From: Monilinia fructicola
Taxonomy: Eukaryota; Ascomycota; Leotiomycetes; Helotiales; Sclerotiniaceae
Length of the DNA: 64,000 nucleotides
Direction of reading: 5' to 3'
Assembly: GCA_008692225.1 (NCBI GenBank)
Contig: VICG01000001.1
Span: forward strand, 2,339,001 to 2,403,000
In this document: positions 12,401-25,310 of the stretch, piece by piece
How the letters are laid out: every line of letters starts with the position of its first letter
Position numbering within the stretch: position 1 is the stretch's first letter
The notes under the pieces: generated by a model
Databases searched by the model: none
What the model saw: the letters and a program-made list of their open reading frames with translations, nothing else
Told to the model about the DNA's origin: nothing
Program-made: the position numbers and the translations under genes

Positions 12401-14235
12401 CCCTTCCCCTTCCTCTCACTCCAATTCTCAAATACCGTCCCTTCAATTGCCTACCCCTCAGATCTTATCAAATTCATTATTAATATATTCCTCAGCCTCA
12501 CGCTCACGGCATTTCCTGCAACCTGTATCACTGCCCAGTGCACACACAGCACAGCACAGACTTCCGAGAAGGTTGGGGGTGCTTGGGGTAGAGCGAGGGA
12601 GGACTCAGGGTTCCCATTTGCCAAAAGCAAGTTAAAACAAAATAGTTTCACAAATTGGAGTCACGAAGATAAATTTCAATTTCGGGAACGAGGTCAATGC
12701 TTCAGTGATGCAGACAGAATACCTAGGTAAATATAAAATGCCATGCTCATTCGTTGCCTGTCTCAGAAACTATTCATCTATCATCCGTAAGAAGGTTGTC
12801 CTGTGAGCTGGCCGTGAGGAACGAAGGATTCCGGGACCAAATTCATGCAAAAGGCAGATATGCCCACTTCTACAATATACAATCTGTATATAAGGTTAAT
12901 TAGTATTCATAGCGTTTGTAGAAACGTGCCCGAAACATGAGAAACTGCCCCCATGTCCTATTTTCGAGCCACAAAACCACCAATCGAATGCAAGATCCAA
13001 TAAAGTTGGGGCCTGGTGGGCTTGCTGAGCAGAGCACGAGTGGAGTTCTTTGGATACAATCACATTAGATACAATATTTAAACATATTTTCAATGCAGGT
13101 CTGATACTATATACCTTCGTATATACCTTCGTAAATACCCTTTTGCGTTGGGGAAACACCGGTGCGAAAGACTGCAAGTCGATATAAAAATCCATGGTCT
13201 TCATGCACCTTTGTAGAAGTTGATACCGGTACGCTTGCATTATCAAACTTTCAAGGCTTAGGCCTGGGACTATATCCCAAACCGAACCTTAACCTGCATG
13301 CTCGATCCAAGCCCAATCTAAATTCTGGTTCTCCTGCACGCCATTCATCCACCCATCAGCATGATGGCTCACAGCGGGCCAAGCATATCCACCAAAGAAG
13401 CGCTGAGGCGGATATTCGGTGTGATTTACAAACTACCGGCACTACTAGGTACAGTGCAGACTGTACAGTCAGGATAGATCACGTTGATCGACTCACCAAA
13501 TCAACAAAAGGGGACCATTTACTAAAATTGAACATGCTTTCCCACCACACACCGCGCCTCTTTATAGGTACATAAAGAATCGGTTATCCTTGAGTCATCC
13601 TCCCTCAAATTAAGCTCTGAAACGAGTGTGGAGGGGTTAGATGAGGAAGGATATAGCGATGCTGGCTCGGATTGTGGAGATACCGGACGCGCGAAGGATG
13701 AGCACCTTGGAAGTTGGAAGAGTCATCTCTGTACGTACCGGTTATGTCTATCATCTCTGAAAAATTTCAACAACGGCCGTGTAGCGCCGTCCAAACAAGA
13801 AATATACAGCGTAGCGTACCGTCACGAAAAGGCATCCGCCGTGGTGATTTGATGACGGCAATTGAAAATCTAGGTCCGGCCAATCTTCAGGAAGACCAAT
13901 CCACAGGTGAGGATCAGCCACATACCCTAAATTACCACATGTGAAACATTATCAATCACATCTCTCATCTTTCTATCCGACCACTCAGATCCCTCTCCAC
14001 TGTCTCGTTGCACTCGAAATTTTCCAGCGGCTATCACGTATGTCCAAACAGCCAATCAGATCATAAGATAACCTTTCAGCTCAACTACGAGTGAGGCTCA
14101 AGTAAGGTCTCATGACGGCAATACTAGGTATTACCTCTAGACCTCACATGCTCTGATCAATTGAATGTGTTAAATGGAATGATCGGGACTTTCTCGTTGC
14201 AAGCAATGAAGCTAGATGAGGGGGGAGGGGGGCCG
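12401..14235. other. Spacer without a supported gene
   Basis: Ordinary base composition and scattered short frames. A stretch at 13560-13945 (+) contains acidic and basic protein-like segments (EGLDEEGYSDAGSD in one frame, RKGIRRGDLMTAIENL in another) that could be remnants of a decayed gene. They do not join cleanly and match no family I know, so I leave them uncalled. Confidence 0.35.
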
Positions 14236-14805
14236 TAAAAAATTTCTTCAACAAATTCTTCGTCTTCACAATTGCCTCCCTCGCTTCAATCAACCAATAT
14301 CATCCTCAGATCCATGCACCCAGATTCCGGAATATCCGCAAAAGTATTCTTCACATGTTCTCCAAGCACCTTCAGGCCGGCTTGATCCTTACCCACACCC
14401 TCTCCGACAATGGGAAATTCACAAGCCGTCTGCGTTGCAATAGCGACTTCTCCGAATTCCCCTAGTGCAACCAGCCAGTTATGTCATCGTCTAGACCACC
14501 CATTCGTATTACGTGCATTCGTGCTTCCCATCCAGCTACCAGTGAGCACTCAGGTATCAACCCGAAGAACATCCAGCTGGTTGAGAAGCCTCTCGATTAT
14601 TCCATGCTTCATCTCGTGTTCGTACTTCTGATTGTACCGCATGCATGATCTTCGCACCGTCAGTATTCATACGATTCAGTTATGCTATTCTTCACAAATC
14701 AGGGCCAGAGTATTGATCGCAATCTCATTCGTGCTACTGGATTTCACAACAAGCTTCTCCATCACCTGAAGATAACCACGCAACAGCGTGGTTTATCATC
14801 CCGTC
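14236..14805 (-). pseudogene. Decayed coding remnant, family unknown
   Basis: On the minus strand, several protein-like segments follow each other in order but are separated by stops and frame changes. From high to low coordinates they are LRGYLQVMEKLVVKSSS / NEIAINTLALICEE (about 14700-14800), YEHEMKHGIIERLLNQL (about 14570-14640), then HNWLVALGEFGEVAIATQ and LKVLGEHVKNTFADIPE ending in VD and a stop (about 14300-14490). A final acidic piece (CEDEEFVEEIFYG) reaches 14240. The amphipathic, Leu-spaced character could suggest helical repeats of armadillo type, but that is a guess and I recognise no family. No intact frame exists, and with the indel density seen elsewhere a merely mis-sequenced gene cannot be excluded. 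Confidence 0.4.
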
Positions 14806-16259
14806 AATTCATTGTTATCTCATAGTCCACACTTACACTCATCTCACCACACCCTCAATCCAAGTGAAATAAAATACCGTACGAAATTTGCCCACCCCCC
14901 CTCCCAATTCCACACCACACCCTCAAGTCCCAAGTCCCAAGTCCCAAAACCCAACCCAATCCAACCGTACCCACCCCTTCCACCCCCCCTCGAATCTCCA
15001 ACCAAACCTCCCAACCTCAAGATCAGCCCAACAAACTACACAAACCACCCTTCCCCTCAACCCCAAAAGAGACATGCAACAGAGCCTCTCGCCCTCTCCC
15101 CCAGCCCAGCCCAGCCCAGCCCACCATCAAACCACAAAATAATTACAACGCCACATGAAGCACCACAAGACATCTAGATGAAGACATGACATTTCGTCGA
15201 TCACCATACAGCAGCATACAGCATACCAGCACACGACAACATCTCCACCACCGATACGATCCTCGGCACCCGTTCGTTCGTTCGCCTCACCGACCGCACC
15301 GCTTGATCCTAACCCCCCCTCCTCCCCCATCGCATCCTCTCCCGCGCCAACCCGACATGCATATAACACCCAACACCCAACCATCCCAAATCCACCCGTC
15401 CCGCTCAGCAATCCCCAGCATGCAGAACCAAAAGCCACACCCCAAGATCGACGCACCGATGCACCTCACGGAAGAGGAATCTCGTCGCGCTGAACTACCG
15501 ACCAATATACGAAATCCCCGACGACGAGGACGACGACGACCAACAAGCAACCAAAGAAAAAAAAAAGAAAAAAAAAACACCCACGTGCCAACATCCTCGC
15601 GTGACCATCCCCACCCCCCAAACACTCCTCACAAGAACCCATGACACATCCCCCCAAAGTTCAAAGTTCAAACCTCTATTCGCCACGGGTAGCCCTTTGC
15701 AACATCCACCACGTTTGATTCTCACCTCGTCAACACATCAAGCATTTCAGACCATCCACCTTTCCCCCTCTCCCCTCTCCCCTCTCCCCTCTCCCCTCCC
15801 CCCAGCTCGACTCTCAACTCAACTCTCACCCCCCAGATCCAAATCCAGATCCAACCCTCGGCCCCTACCGACGGAACCGCGCATCAAAAATCGGATGCGT
15901 ACCGATTCGCTAGCCGGACTTTACACCAACCTCGTGTTACGACTTTCTTTGTGCTCCGTGCTCTGCTCCTGCTCCTGCTCCAACTCCTGTTCACCCTGTA
16001 TCCTGTGGGACGATTGTGCGAGGGAGGGGTGTCGGGACCCATTGACTGATGTGGTTTGTGCAAGGGTTATGGAACGTGCGAATCACGTTATGCAGTGGGT
16101 CGACGACTCGGTGTGCTGCAAGTGGATAGGAGAAGGGTGCATGTTAAATTGATGTCTCATTGGTGTATCCATAGGTATACGTAGGTAAAGTTTCGACGAT
16201 ACAGTAGACCAATCATTCCAAATTATATCATGGTCGTGTACTCCATAAGAATCCATCTA
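14806..16259. other. C-rich, strand-asymmetric spacer
   Basis: Long runs of CCCAA, CCCC, CCAGC and CATCC words on the plus strand give Pro/His/Thr-rich open frames (14788-15177, 15186-15644, 15601-16152) and matching Trp/Gly/Val-rich frames on the other strand. These look like composition-driven artefacts, not genes. A CCCTCTCC repeat lies at about 15766-15800 and A-runs at 15556-15578. Confidence 0.5.
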
Positions 16260-19200
16260 TTAATCCTCCCTCGCGCTAACCTCATTAAAAGCAGCTTCCG
16301 CCTCCTCCCGCAATCTAAATCCCTGATCTCCTGCGACCAATCCCAATGCTCTATCTCTAGACGGTTTCTCCGCACTTGTATTATTCTTGCGCCGTTCCCC
16401 AGATTGACTCCTGGGTAACTTTCCACGTTCTTTTTCCCTCATCCTAGCCGCCTCTTCCAAGCTATTCTTCCATGTACCATCACCATCACCAAATCCAAAG
16501 CCCCTTTCAGAATTCCCTTCCTTCCGTTCTTCTCTGGTTATTTGAGTCATCTGTAACCTCCTAAGATCAGCTCTCCTTTTCTTGGCAGTGTGCCTTGCCA
16601 CGTTCGCCAAGGTATTCACACCAAGTCCATCCAATGCACTAATATCCATAAGCATTTTCCGAATCTTGTATCCAGTAATATCCTCGATGAATTTATCAAC
16701 CCCCTCTTCACAAGCAGCTGCAGTAGCAACCCTCAGTCCCTTGAACAATCTCTTTGTATCTTTCTCCTGTCTGCTCCGTCTTTCTAATGAATTGAGTTGA
16801 TTTTGCAGGTCCCCTATGGATCCTGAGACTGATAATTTATGGTTGATATCCAACAATACAGGAATATCAGGCGTCTTTGCATAAGAAAGTACTTGGCCTT
16901 GAACATATCCAAGTCTTGTTGATTGACTTGATTGCCTTGACCGAGTATCTTGGATGGGTATTGACAAAGAGGTATTGTTTACCTGTGGAGTTTCAAGCTC
17001 TGATATCGACTTTTTCTTGGTCAGATCAGGGAGTGGCGCTGGTGTTGGTTCGGACATAACATTTCCTCCGCTTTTGCGAACATCAGATTGACGAGCATAG
17101 TATCCTTCATCCGCTGATATATACGGTTCTTTTTGTTTACCGCTCAAACCAGTACCTAATTTTCTTCTTTCGTCATGGTCATAAATAGGAGCAGCTCTTT
17201 GCACGTGTTGTTTGAAAGATTGACCTGCAATATCTTTTGTGCTAATATCTGGATTAACCATGGATATATTGCACCCTTCACAATGTATTGCCTCAGGAGT
17301 TTCACACATGCGCATATTCTTTCTCTTTGGATTTGGTTCAAATCCAATAGAAGGTCCTGGTGTCGAGGTCACATTTGAACGAAATCTTGAGTCTGAGAGG
17401 TTGTTTAACTCTACATTACACTGCGTACACTGAAGTGGAGATGGGGGAACATATGAAGAAGCAATAGTAGAAGCAGCGATTGAGATTTGATTTGGAGGAG
17501 CGGGCTTTGGGGTACTGATAGCTTTTGCTCCTTTCGGTAACGGTCGTTTTTGATACTCGCTGATTGCAGACGGTTTAAGAACAAGGCCTCGGCGTTGTTG
17601 ACTTTGAACTGTGACGGGAATTTGAGTCGTAAAATGTGGAGCTCGGGTAATAAATGATGGGGCGGCACTTGTTTGAGTGGCATTATTCTTCAGCAGACGT
17701 ATATCTTTTTGAGCCATGGTATCTCCATTGGTGAGCGTAGCACGCGTTTGATTAGAAAGTTGCTCTAGACTGGCAAAATCTGCCACCCCAATGTTATCAT
17801 CTTCTCTAGGACCGACAAATGGCTGTGGATAAGGGGATGTGGTGGAGGAGAGGATGTTAACAGGAGTTTTAGGCACCAGAGGTGGGACAGAGCGTTTATG
17901 CTCTGGTGGTGTGTCAAGATGTAATACTATAGAAGATGATTGAGAGTTCGGTTGACTCGTCATATCTGAGTACGGAGGTGATGCAGTAGCATCCCCAGCC
18001 AATTTGCTCAATCTGGTGTCCTTTATGGCATTGCCAAATTTGGGAGAAGATTCGGCTGTAATTTGCGGCTTACGAAGCCAAGGTAAAGATTTCTTGGCAG
18101 GAGAGGTTGCATGTTGAGGCGAGGCAACAGAATCCGGGGGGTGTACCTTTGCAGGAGATGATGCTTGCAAGATAGGAGGTGCCAGGTCGCAACAAGGGGG
18201 AGACTCAAGGCGATTGGTTCGATTATCCCGCTCATTTGCCGGCGTCCACTCAATAACGGTTTCTTTTGAAGCGATACTCATTGTTGACAATGCTGTTACT
18301 GGTTTTACACTGTCAGATACGGGTTTTTTAATCAACAAATTTGAACCCTTTATTCCCATATTTTCGTCCGATAAAATAGCTTGTGGCTCTTCGATATCGG
18401 ATAGGGTTCTTCTTCGTTGTCTTTCGGATTCCGCCAGTAGCCCGGCACTTCTAGAATCGTATGGAAGTGGCTGAGCTTCCGGAACGGTATTTCTGCGTTC
18501 GGATAACTTGAAGTCCAGGCTCGACTGGTTCCGTTGTTCCGCGGACGTCACGGCCAGCCCAGCAGCTTGAAAACTCAGCGTGATATGGTTTGAACTCTTG
18601 TATGGTCTGTATTGTTTGTGAGGAAAAGCTAGTCGAGAGTACAGATGAGATAGGCGTTTGAGTTGCGGCCTGCTTCGCGATTTGAAGATATAAATCAAGC
18701 TCTCTAGTGAAGTGTTTCAGAGCTCGTCGCTGACTAGGACTGCGGGAAGAAGGATTAGATGCAATACTCTGCACAATGGAATGAACAGAAGAAGAGAAAG
18801 ATTCTCTTTGAGCAAGGCTTGCAAGCCGTGATACTCCAATAAATGCTGTGCTACCTATCGAGATATCTTTTTTAGTAGGATCACCTGAATCCGGTGTTCT
18901 TGACGGGACACCTTGTTCCTCGTAAAGACTCGCGAGTGTAGATGCAGCCAAGAAAGCTCTACTTCTAGCCGGAGAGGCAAAACCAGTATGTGTAGATGGA
19001 TTGTATTTCCTATATACGCTCCTGGAATCTTGAACGCGACTGTTTTGTGCTCCAGATGTTTGTGGAATTGCTTGATAGCGGCGAGGTTGATCGACGGGAC
19101 CTCCAGTCAATTGTCTCAAATTTATGGAGTTGGACCGGGTTCCAGCTTGAGACTTTATGTTCTTATTCGTAACACAAGCCTTGACTCTCCTAAAGGCAGA

Positions 19201-19623
19201 GCATGCACCGTCGACAGAATCAATCCAAGGAGAATCTGGGATAATCTCACCGGAGCGTCGTGTCTTCGATTCAATGGGAATTTTAGAATGTGCAACACGA
19301 CTTCCACTCTGAGGAGCCTGTCTAGCGATTTCTGAACGAGGTGATTCCCATCCAAAAACTTCTTGCCTAGCCTGCTTCGAAGCACGTCTTTGCGAGCGAG
19401 TGACGGTAGAAGCCCGTGAAATTCTCGATCTGCTACCGCGAGCCTCAATTCTTTGCTTCCTTCGAGCTTGTTCTAGAGCTCGACAATTGTGTATTTCACA
19501 GGTGCCTCTGTCCGCGTGAGAGGTACAACGAGTGAATTTGGTTTGAGGACAACTCGAAGTATTATCTATTCGTGGGAATGCTCGATGAGGACAGCCCTTC
19601 CAATGTATATTGAAATTGACCAT
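16260..19623 (-). CDS. Large unrecognised protein with paired CxxC motifs (one frame break)
   Basis: I do not recognise this protein. From ATG at 19623 it runs about 1120 aa once a one-base frame change near 18568 is allowed. The N-terminus has several Cys/His (HWKGCPHRAF, CTSHADRGTCEIHNC) and could bind metal. It is followed by a basic Arg/Gln-rich stretch, a long Ser/Pro-rich disordered middle, and two spaced CxxC pairs, CTQC near 17430 and CEGC near 17280, that together could form a zinc site. The C-terminal quarter is helical and charged (LMDISALDGLGVNTLANVARHTAKKRR, about 16560-16650). At the break the two frames meet at AEF / QAAGLAVTSAEQ over a run TTTT, which fits one extra T. A 46-nt intron (GTACTC..CAAG, in plus coordinates about 18595-18640) would also restore phase but is short. 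Likely a nuclear or cortical regulator, but that is not shown. Confidence 0.72.
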
Positions 19624-20962
19624 TATTAGCTATACATATGAAATAGTGAAGAATGCATATTCTAGGAAATGTGAGGGTTTCGCGATTGAGGAGACTGAGA
19701 GGTTAAAGGGGCTCTTCGATGTGCACCGCTCCTGCCCTTTCAACCTGAAGCGTCAAATCCGATCCGCCTGCTTGAAATTATAAGACCCTCTTATTTCTCA
19801 GAACCTCACACTCATCGAATATCCTTAATACCAGGAGAAGAATACATATCGACCTGTCGCTGACCTTTCCGTAGAAGGTACTCAATCGCACTGAAATCTT
19901 TCTTGTCAAGACTTATATTCTTGTCGAATTCGACTCTGTAGTTACCAAACATGTTAGAGAGACCTTCATAAGGAAGTTAGAACATTATCAATAACTAATA
20001 TTCGACGTACCTCGCAAAGGCTTCAAAATGACTCCTCGCATCCTTCATCTCGTTAACACCTTACTCGGAATAAGTACTCATAGGGAAGAGTACTCACAGC
20101 TGGTTTCTTTCTACTTTCCCTCAAACATTTTCTATAAAGAGCAAGAACCTCTCTCTGAAGTCCTGATAACCTCGCCATTTCTCCCTTACAAGATACCTAC
20201 CGATTGTTGTTACCTAAGTAAAGATGTCTACGAAAAGTCGTGAAGCAAAAGAAAATAAATGATGATGGTGGTGGTGGTGGTGGTAGTCATGAATTAGGTA
20301 AGCAAAAGCTATAAAAGGCGCTAGTGGTAGGGTCAAATCGTAAGGATACAAACGGAACTTGGAATACTTCGTGTCGATTCTAACAGATATCGAAAGCCAC
20401 ATATACCAACCAGCAGTATGGTTCATCCCGAACCTGAGTCAGTATTTCCAATCTGTAAATATTCCCCATTTTCGACAAAATGAAGAGCAGAACCTATTCC
20501 TGCCAAAATGCAGTGGAAAATAGTAATATTTCGAGACAATATAAGGTTACCCAGAGAGACCTGGGCAATATACTGAGAATTCATACTAATGTGCTGTCAT
20601 GGGAGCCACTAAGTCCCAAATTTATTGGAGATTAAGTCTTGCGGCCTTTGGGACCCATTGAATTTTCATCACATTCTTCAACTCTATGGACTTCTTTCTT
20701 TATCTTTCCTCTCAATAATCACAACCATCCGTGACCCTATGTCGCCCAAAAGAGATACAATTTCAAGGGCTCCATACTCATGAGGCTCCCTATGACCACT
20801 AGAATATTCCCTTATCAATAGTCGGTTCATGATAGTCATATGTTTCTTATGACAGAACTCTTTCGGAAGTCTTGTCTTGGGGCCATGAGCAAGCGTTGAA
20901 GAAATGGAATCCCGAATTCAAGATAGCCCTGGCCGAGAATTCATGCCAATCCTCTTACTGTC
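19624..20962. other. Spacer
   Basis: Upstream region of the large protein gene, with short frames only. A (GGTGGT)n stretch lies at about 20265-20286. Nothing else is supported. Confidence 0.4.
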
Positions 20963-21243
20963 CTACGACATCCACTTGCCTACCAAGTTTTTGAGGTAAC
21001 CCATATCTGCTGACGTTTCCCATCGACCAGCGGTTCTTTGCTCAAAGATCTGTGCTAATTCGGCACAGCGAGCATCATATTTGGATTGAGTGTTTCTTCA
21101 GCAGCTGCCTGCCGAATAACGCGCTCCTGAGTGATGAGTATAGATAGGCTGGCATCCTCATAACTGTGAGTGAATATATATTATATTTTCTATCAACTTA
21201 AACATTGAACTACCAATGTTCCATTAAGCTCTGATATGTTCAT
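20963..21243 (-). CDS. Small unrecognised protein, about 73 aa (one intron, one frame break)
   Basis: Exon 1 is 21243-21214 (MNISELNGTL). A proposed 57-nt intron at 21213-21157 (GTAGTT..TGAG) leads to exon 2, DASLSILITQERVIRQAAAEE, then a 2-nt frame change near 21091 within ACAC, then TQSKYDARCAELAQIFEQ and a last part ending ..LVGKWMS and a TAG at 20963. The coherent amphipathic helix-rich reading on both sides of the break is the main evidence. I know no family. The acceptor TGAG is weak; the nearby CACAG acceptor would not keep phase. A short, decayed or mis-sequenced gene is equally possible. It is divergent from the FAH-family gene 250 bp away. Confidence 0.45.
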
Positions 21244-21496
21244 CTCGGCCACCTATTTCGCCGCGTCAGAGTAGGCAATCCAAAGCTGAGTCTCACGTGA
21301 GCAAACCAGGGATGAGCTCAAGGAAGGTTGGCCGAGGTGGGGAAAGGCATTCTCCTCGGAGCTTGAATGATTACGGAGTACAGAGATTAGGGAATCTCAC
21401 TGTTGTCTTATCGTGAACGTGAATTCGTATTCTACTCATGGAGTAGAATATCTTGATTTAATTCAATCTGCCTCTTTATTTGCCAATCTATACACA

Positions 21497-22649
21497 ATGC
21501 CGCCCCCTTCATTCTCAGTGAGTCCTACCACCCTACAAATGTGTGGCCAAAATCATAATACGATGCTAATATAACTTCAGCGACTCGTCCGCTTCCTAGC
21601 TAAAAACGGCCGCACGTACTACGGCGATGCAATTCTACCCCAAGGAGTATCAGATATCGCGAAAGCTACTCAAGCGAAAGTGATTGAGGGCGAAATATTT
21701 GGGAAACACGAGGTTACAGATCAAATACAAGATATTCGGCTTTTACTTGCGCCATTAGCAACTGAGGATGTTAAGACTGTGAGATGTTTGGGATTGAACT
21801 ATGAGCAGCATGCCAAGGAGGTACGCAATCCTGAATATTGACATTCGATTGAACGGAATAATATGGGAGGTCTATGCTAAATTGCGTCGTTATAGTCAAA
21901 CATGCCAATCCCAAAATTCCCAGTTTTGTTTGTAAGTCCATGATCTCCATTCATCCGATATTTCAAAAATGATAACACTCAAAAGTATAAACCCATCACA
22001 TCTCTTTCTGGTCCGACTGATCCTATACCCATTCACCCAATGGCCCAAGAAGGCACTGGCCTTGACTACGAATGCGAACTTGTAGCCGTGATCGGGAAGC
22101 CCTGCTTCGATGTCCCCGAATCCAAAGCTTTAGATTATGTTCTTGGCTATGCCGTCGGTGACGATGTTTCTCATCGTGAATGGCAAATTCAACGCGGGGG
22201 TGGTCAATGGGCACTCGGAAAGGGCTTTGATGGATGGGCTCCTTACGGTCCTGGAATTGTGTCTAGTAAATTGATTAAGAACCCACAAAATCTTAACATA
22301 TTTACGAAATTAAATGGAAAGATTGTACAGGAAAGTAGTACCAAGGACATGATTTTTGGGGTGGCAAAAACCATTGCCTTCTTGAGTCAGGGAACTACGT
22401 TGTTACCTGGCGATTTGATTTTTACTGGAACGTAAGTTTCCGATGAATTATATTTGCTTTGTATTGTGATTCCTGCGGCTAGTATAAATGAGACTGACAT
22501 ACGTGGATAGTCCACAAGGTGTAGGAATGGGTAGAAAGCCACAAGTATGGCTGAAGGACGGTGATGTGGTTGAGGTTGGTCTAGAAGGCGTCGGAAGTAT
22601 TACTAATAAGGTTGAGTTTACAAAGACGACGGAGAAGGCGAAGCTATAA
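21497..22649 (+). CDS. Fumarylacetoacetate hydrolase family enzyme (FAHD1-like), five exons
   Basis: Exons are 21497-21517, 21581-21820, 21896-21931, 21986-22431 and 22511-22649. All introns are GT-AG of 54-79 nt and keep phase, giving 293 aa. Family features: the metal-binding ExE region YECELVAVIG, the GYAVGDDVSHREWQ block, GKGFDGWAPYGP, and the C-terminal MIFGVAKTIAFLSQG..GDLIFTGTPQGVG. FAHD1-like proteins act as acylpyruvate hydrolase/oxaloacetate decarboxylase in mitochondria or cytosol, while fungal relatives also sit in aromatic or sugar-acid breakdown; the exact substrate cannot be read here. The first exon codes only seven residues and there is no obvious mitochondrial presequence. 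This gene has no frame break, which makes it a useful contrast to its neighbours. Confidence 0.93.
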
Positions 22650-24502
22650 ACGTCTAGACTGTTGAAAGATACGAAGATATTTGGATTGTCAACTGGAAGA
22701 AGTTCAAACACACAGCCACTCTCATTCCAAAAAGCCCTGCTCTGAGTACCACGCCAGGTTCGTATTGAGCATTATCCTTTTCCAAATATCGGTTTCCAGG
22801 GCTATGGACGTAAAGAACCCGATCCATTCAATTATTCACCTTGAAACAAGGATAAGGTTTGAACCAACTCTCGGAAAAGCAGTGGGGATCTAGAAGTTCT
22901 GTTTTGTTTTGGCATCAGTGATGCACTGAATCACACGTCAAGGATAGGCACCAGATTTCACCTGAAGTGTATCAGAAACCTGAACAAGATAATAAACACT
23001 TCCCACGAAATTCACGTCCCGCCGCGGTGCGGAAGTTCCAAAGTGTAACGAGGACCTTTTGGCTCTAAAACTATTCTAATCTACCTGATTAGCCTTGCGA
23101 AAAGGAACATTTGCATGATACATTATGTATCATTCTCCGTGAATTTGACCGCCAGGATCCATTACCAAATGCCGAATTGTGTATTGCATTCGAAAAGCGT
23201 TTGATTATATCACTTCCCAAAATCTGACTCCTTCAACATCAGATTAATGTGACAGAAATTAAGCTTTTGATCTGCTCCAATGTGGAGAAATATTCTAGAA
23301 ACATATATCAAAGTGCCTAATTCATGCAGATATCAAGTCGAGTTATCTTCCAGTGTCCTAACCCACCTCATACACTCTGAATCGCAACGCGAAAGGGAAC
23401 AGCTAACATGAATCATATAGACACTCTAAACTACCAAACACTAAAATACCTCGAATCGAGCTACATGTTTCCAATTTCACTGAGATTATTTCACACGTTG
23501 TGTTTTATGTCTTTTTGTAGCTCAAAAGTGACCAAGGAATGATGCCATTTCGTTCATCTCGGCTGGCTACCATAAGTCCAGAGATCGTTCATCTTTCCAT
23601 TCTACTTAATTTTTCATAGCACGCTCATCAATCCTAGAGCTTTGCCACGTGTAGTGTTGTAGCTTTGCCTGTACATATCCCGGTGCAAGGCCCGGTGCAA
23701 GGCCCGCCAGAGGAGCGGCACATCTTGGGCCAGATATCAATTTCTCAATACCGGCATTGCAGTGAGGTGGCCAGTAAGGAGAGATAGCTTAACCTAAAAT
23801 GCTGTAATCCTGTGGTTGAGAGCTGGATATACACGATGAATGATCGCCATTGCCATGTAAGCAATTGATACATATTACTTGTTTGGAACGTGCTGGCGAT
23901 GCTATCATATCAAATTTCCAGAGTTTGGTGCAGCATTTGTGGATCTGATGTTATCCGCTGCGGCGTGCCTCGGGGTTTGATGATGCGTCTGCGACTCTTT
24001 GGCGATGAGGTGCTGGTGCGGAGCTGCTGACGGAGTATGTCAGTACTCAAATCTGTCGGAGAACCTTGGATTGCAAAGCTTTTCATTGCTCGAATTTGGA
24101 TTGGTGGTGCAACAATCTGAGACGTAATGATGTCTACATGAACTAGAGTAGAGGTTGATTGTCATATAAGTTTCATGTATTTGAGCATGTCACCACGAAG
24201 CCAATTTCAAGACCGCCTCATGAATAAAATTCACTAAACTCGTGAATGGCAACCATGCAGGTCTTTTACAGCTATTTCATACGTCTTCCTCCTGTCACTA
24301 GTTAACTCTAGACATGGAGTTACTTATCCCTTTGTTAGCTAGGTATTCTTTCAGGATGGCTACATAATCATGCCATCTTCCATCTTATCGAGCTTGATCT
24401 ATGGAATCTATTTCTGTGATCTGGTTTCCTATCCCACAGATTAGGATTCCGTCGAAGCTGCTTAGTTCTTTTGTACCTCTACCTACTAAATAGCATTAAT
24501 CC
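22650..24502. other. Spacer
   Basis: 1.85 kb of ordinary composition with no frame above about 70 codons and no domain. A short direct repeat (GCCCGGTGCAAG, twice) lies at about 23690-23702. Nothing else is supported. Confidence 0.45.
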
Positions 24503-25310
24503 ATGGTTCATTCCAATGTAGAATGGCAAGATGCCCACAAATTTGTTATCTATGCCCTCCAAAACACCAACTATGCCTGTCAAAGCCTTGAAGAGTTCCC
24601 CGGAGGTTATATCAACTTTACATTTCGAAATACACCCGTAAACGCCGTCAGAAATGCAGAGACAGTCGCAACTAAGACGATGGATGAAAACATAAAGATG
24701 GAAAAAATGATGGGCGAATCGTTCGTCTTGCACAAGACCCGAAGTGTAGGTTATTAGACCCTCGATTAGAAACCAATACGATGCCATTCCTCGTTTATGC
24801 CATACTCCCAGCTGGTGCAGACATTCATATCAGTACTATGAACCTCATGTGTTTACACACCCTCTGCGACCTTGCTGGAATGAAGGAGAAGATGACAGCT
24901 CTCTTTCGACCAAAGTCCGGGTTCCAAGAGCGTTGGAGTTCTTATCTAACCGCTACATTCACGTTTTAGAATACCTCCAAGACACGAAAACCTTGAAAGC
25001 ATATCTCCTCAGTAAGCATATGACTCCTGATTTTGCAGCCTCATGTGGGAGAGTGTTAGGAGCATGGACTGTATGAACTTCACACTTGGGGTCTGCATCC
25101 GGGGCAAGGAAGCTTGCGGATCCCAAAGGGAAAATATTTCCTATGGAAAAGAAGCAAAAGCTCAAATTTGATGAGGCACACGGTGTGTGGATTAATGTCA
25201 AAGCTGAAGCGAGCTTACTGCCGAGTCAAGAATCCTGCTGCTTCATACTAGGCGAGGGGGACAATCAAACCAAGATAAATTACACGATAAAGTTGAGAGA
25301 AAGATAATTC
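24503..25310 (+). pseudogene. Broken aminoglycoside-phosphotransferase (APH)-like kinase gene
   Basis: Translated pieces match, in order, the pattern I know from fungal APH-fold small-molecule kinases. ALQNTNYACQSLEEFPGGYINFTFRNTP (24563-24646) corresponds to the N-lobe Gly-loop region (..GGTANFTFR.. in relatives). VLEYLQDTKTLKAYLLS and FAASCGRVLGAW (24960-25070) correspond to the hinge and the following helix. The frame changes between 24757 and 24960, and a TGA interrupts right after GAW. Downstream in the same frame GKIFPMEKKQKLKF and FILGEG follow, but the catalytic HGD..N segment and the DFG-like loop are not recognisable. The gene is therefore non-functional as read. Substrate unknown. 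Both lesions and lost motifs point to real decay, not a single sequencing slip. Confidence 0.55.

Noticed and set aside
14788..16152. Pro/His-rich plus-strand frames and Trp/Gly-rich minus-strand frames
   Set aside because: Composition-driven in C-rich DNA without stops; no recognisable domain.
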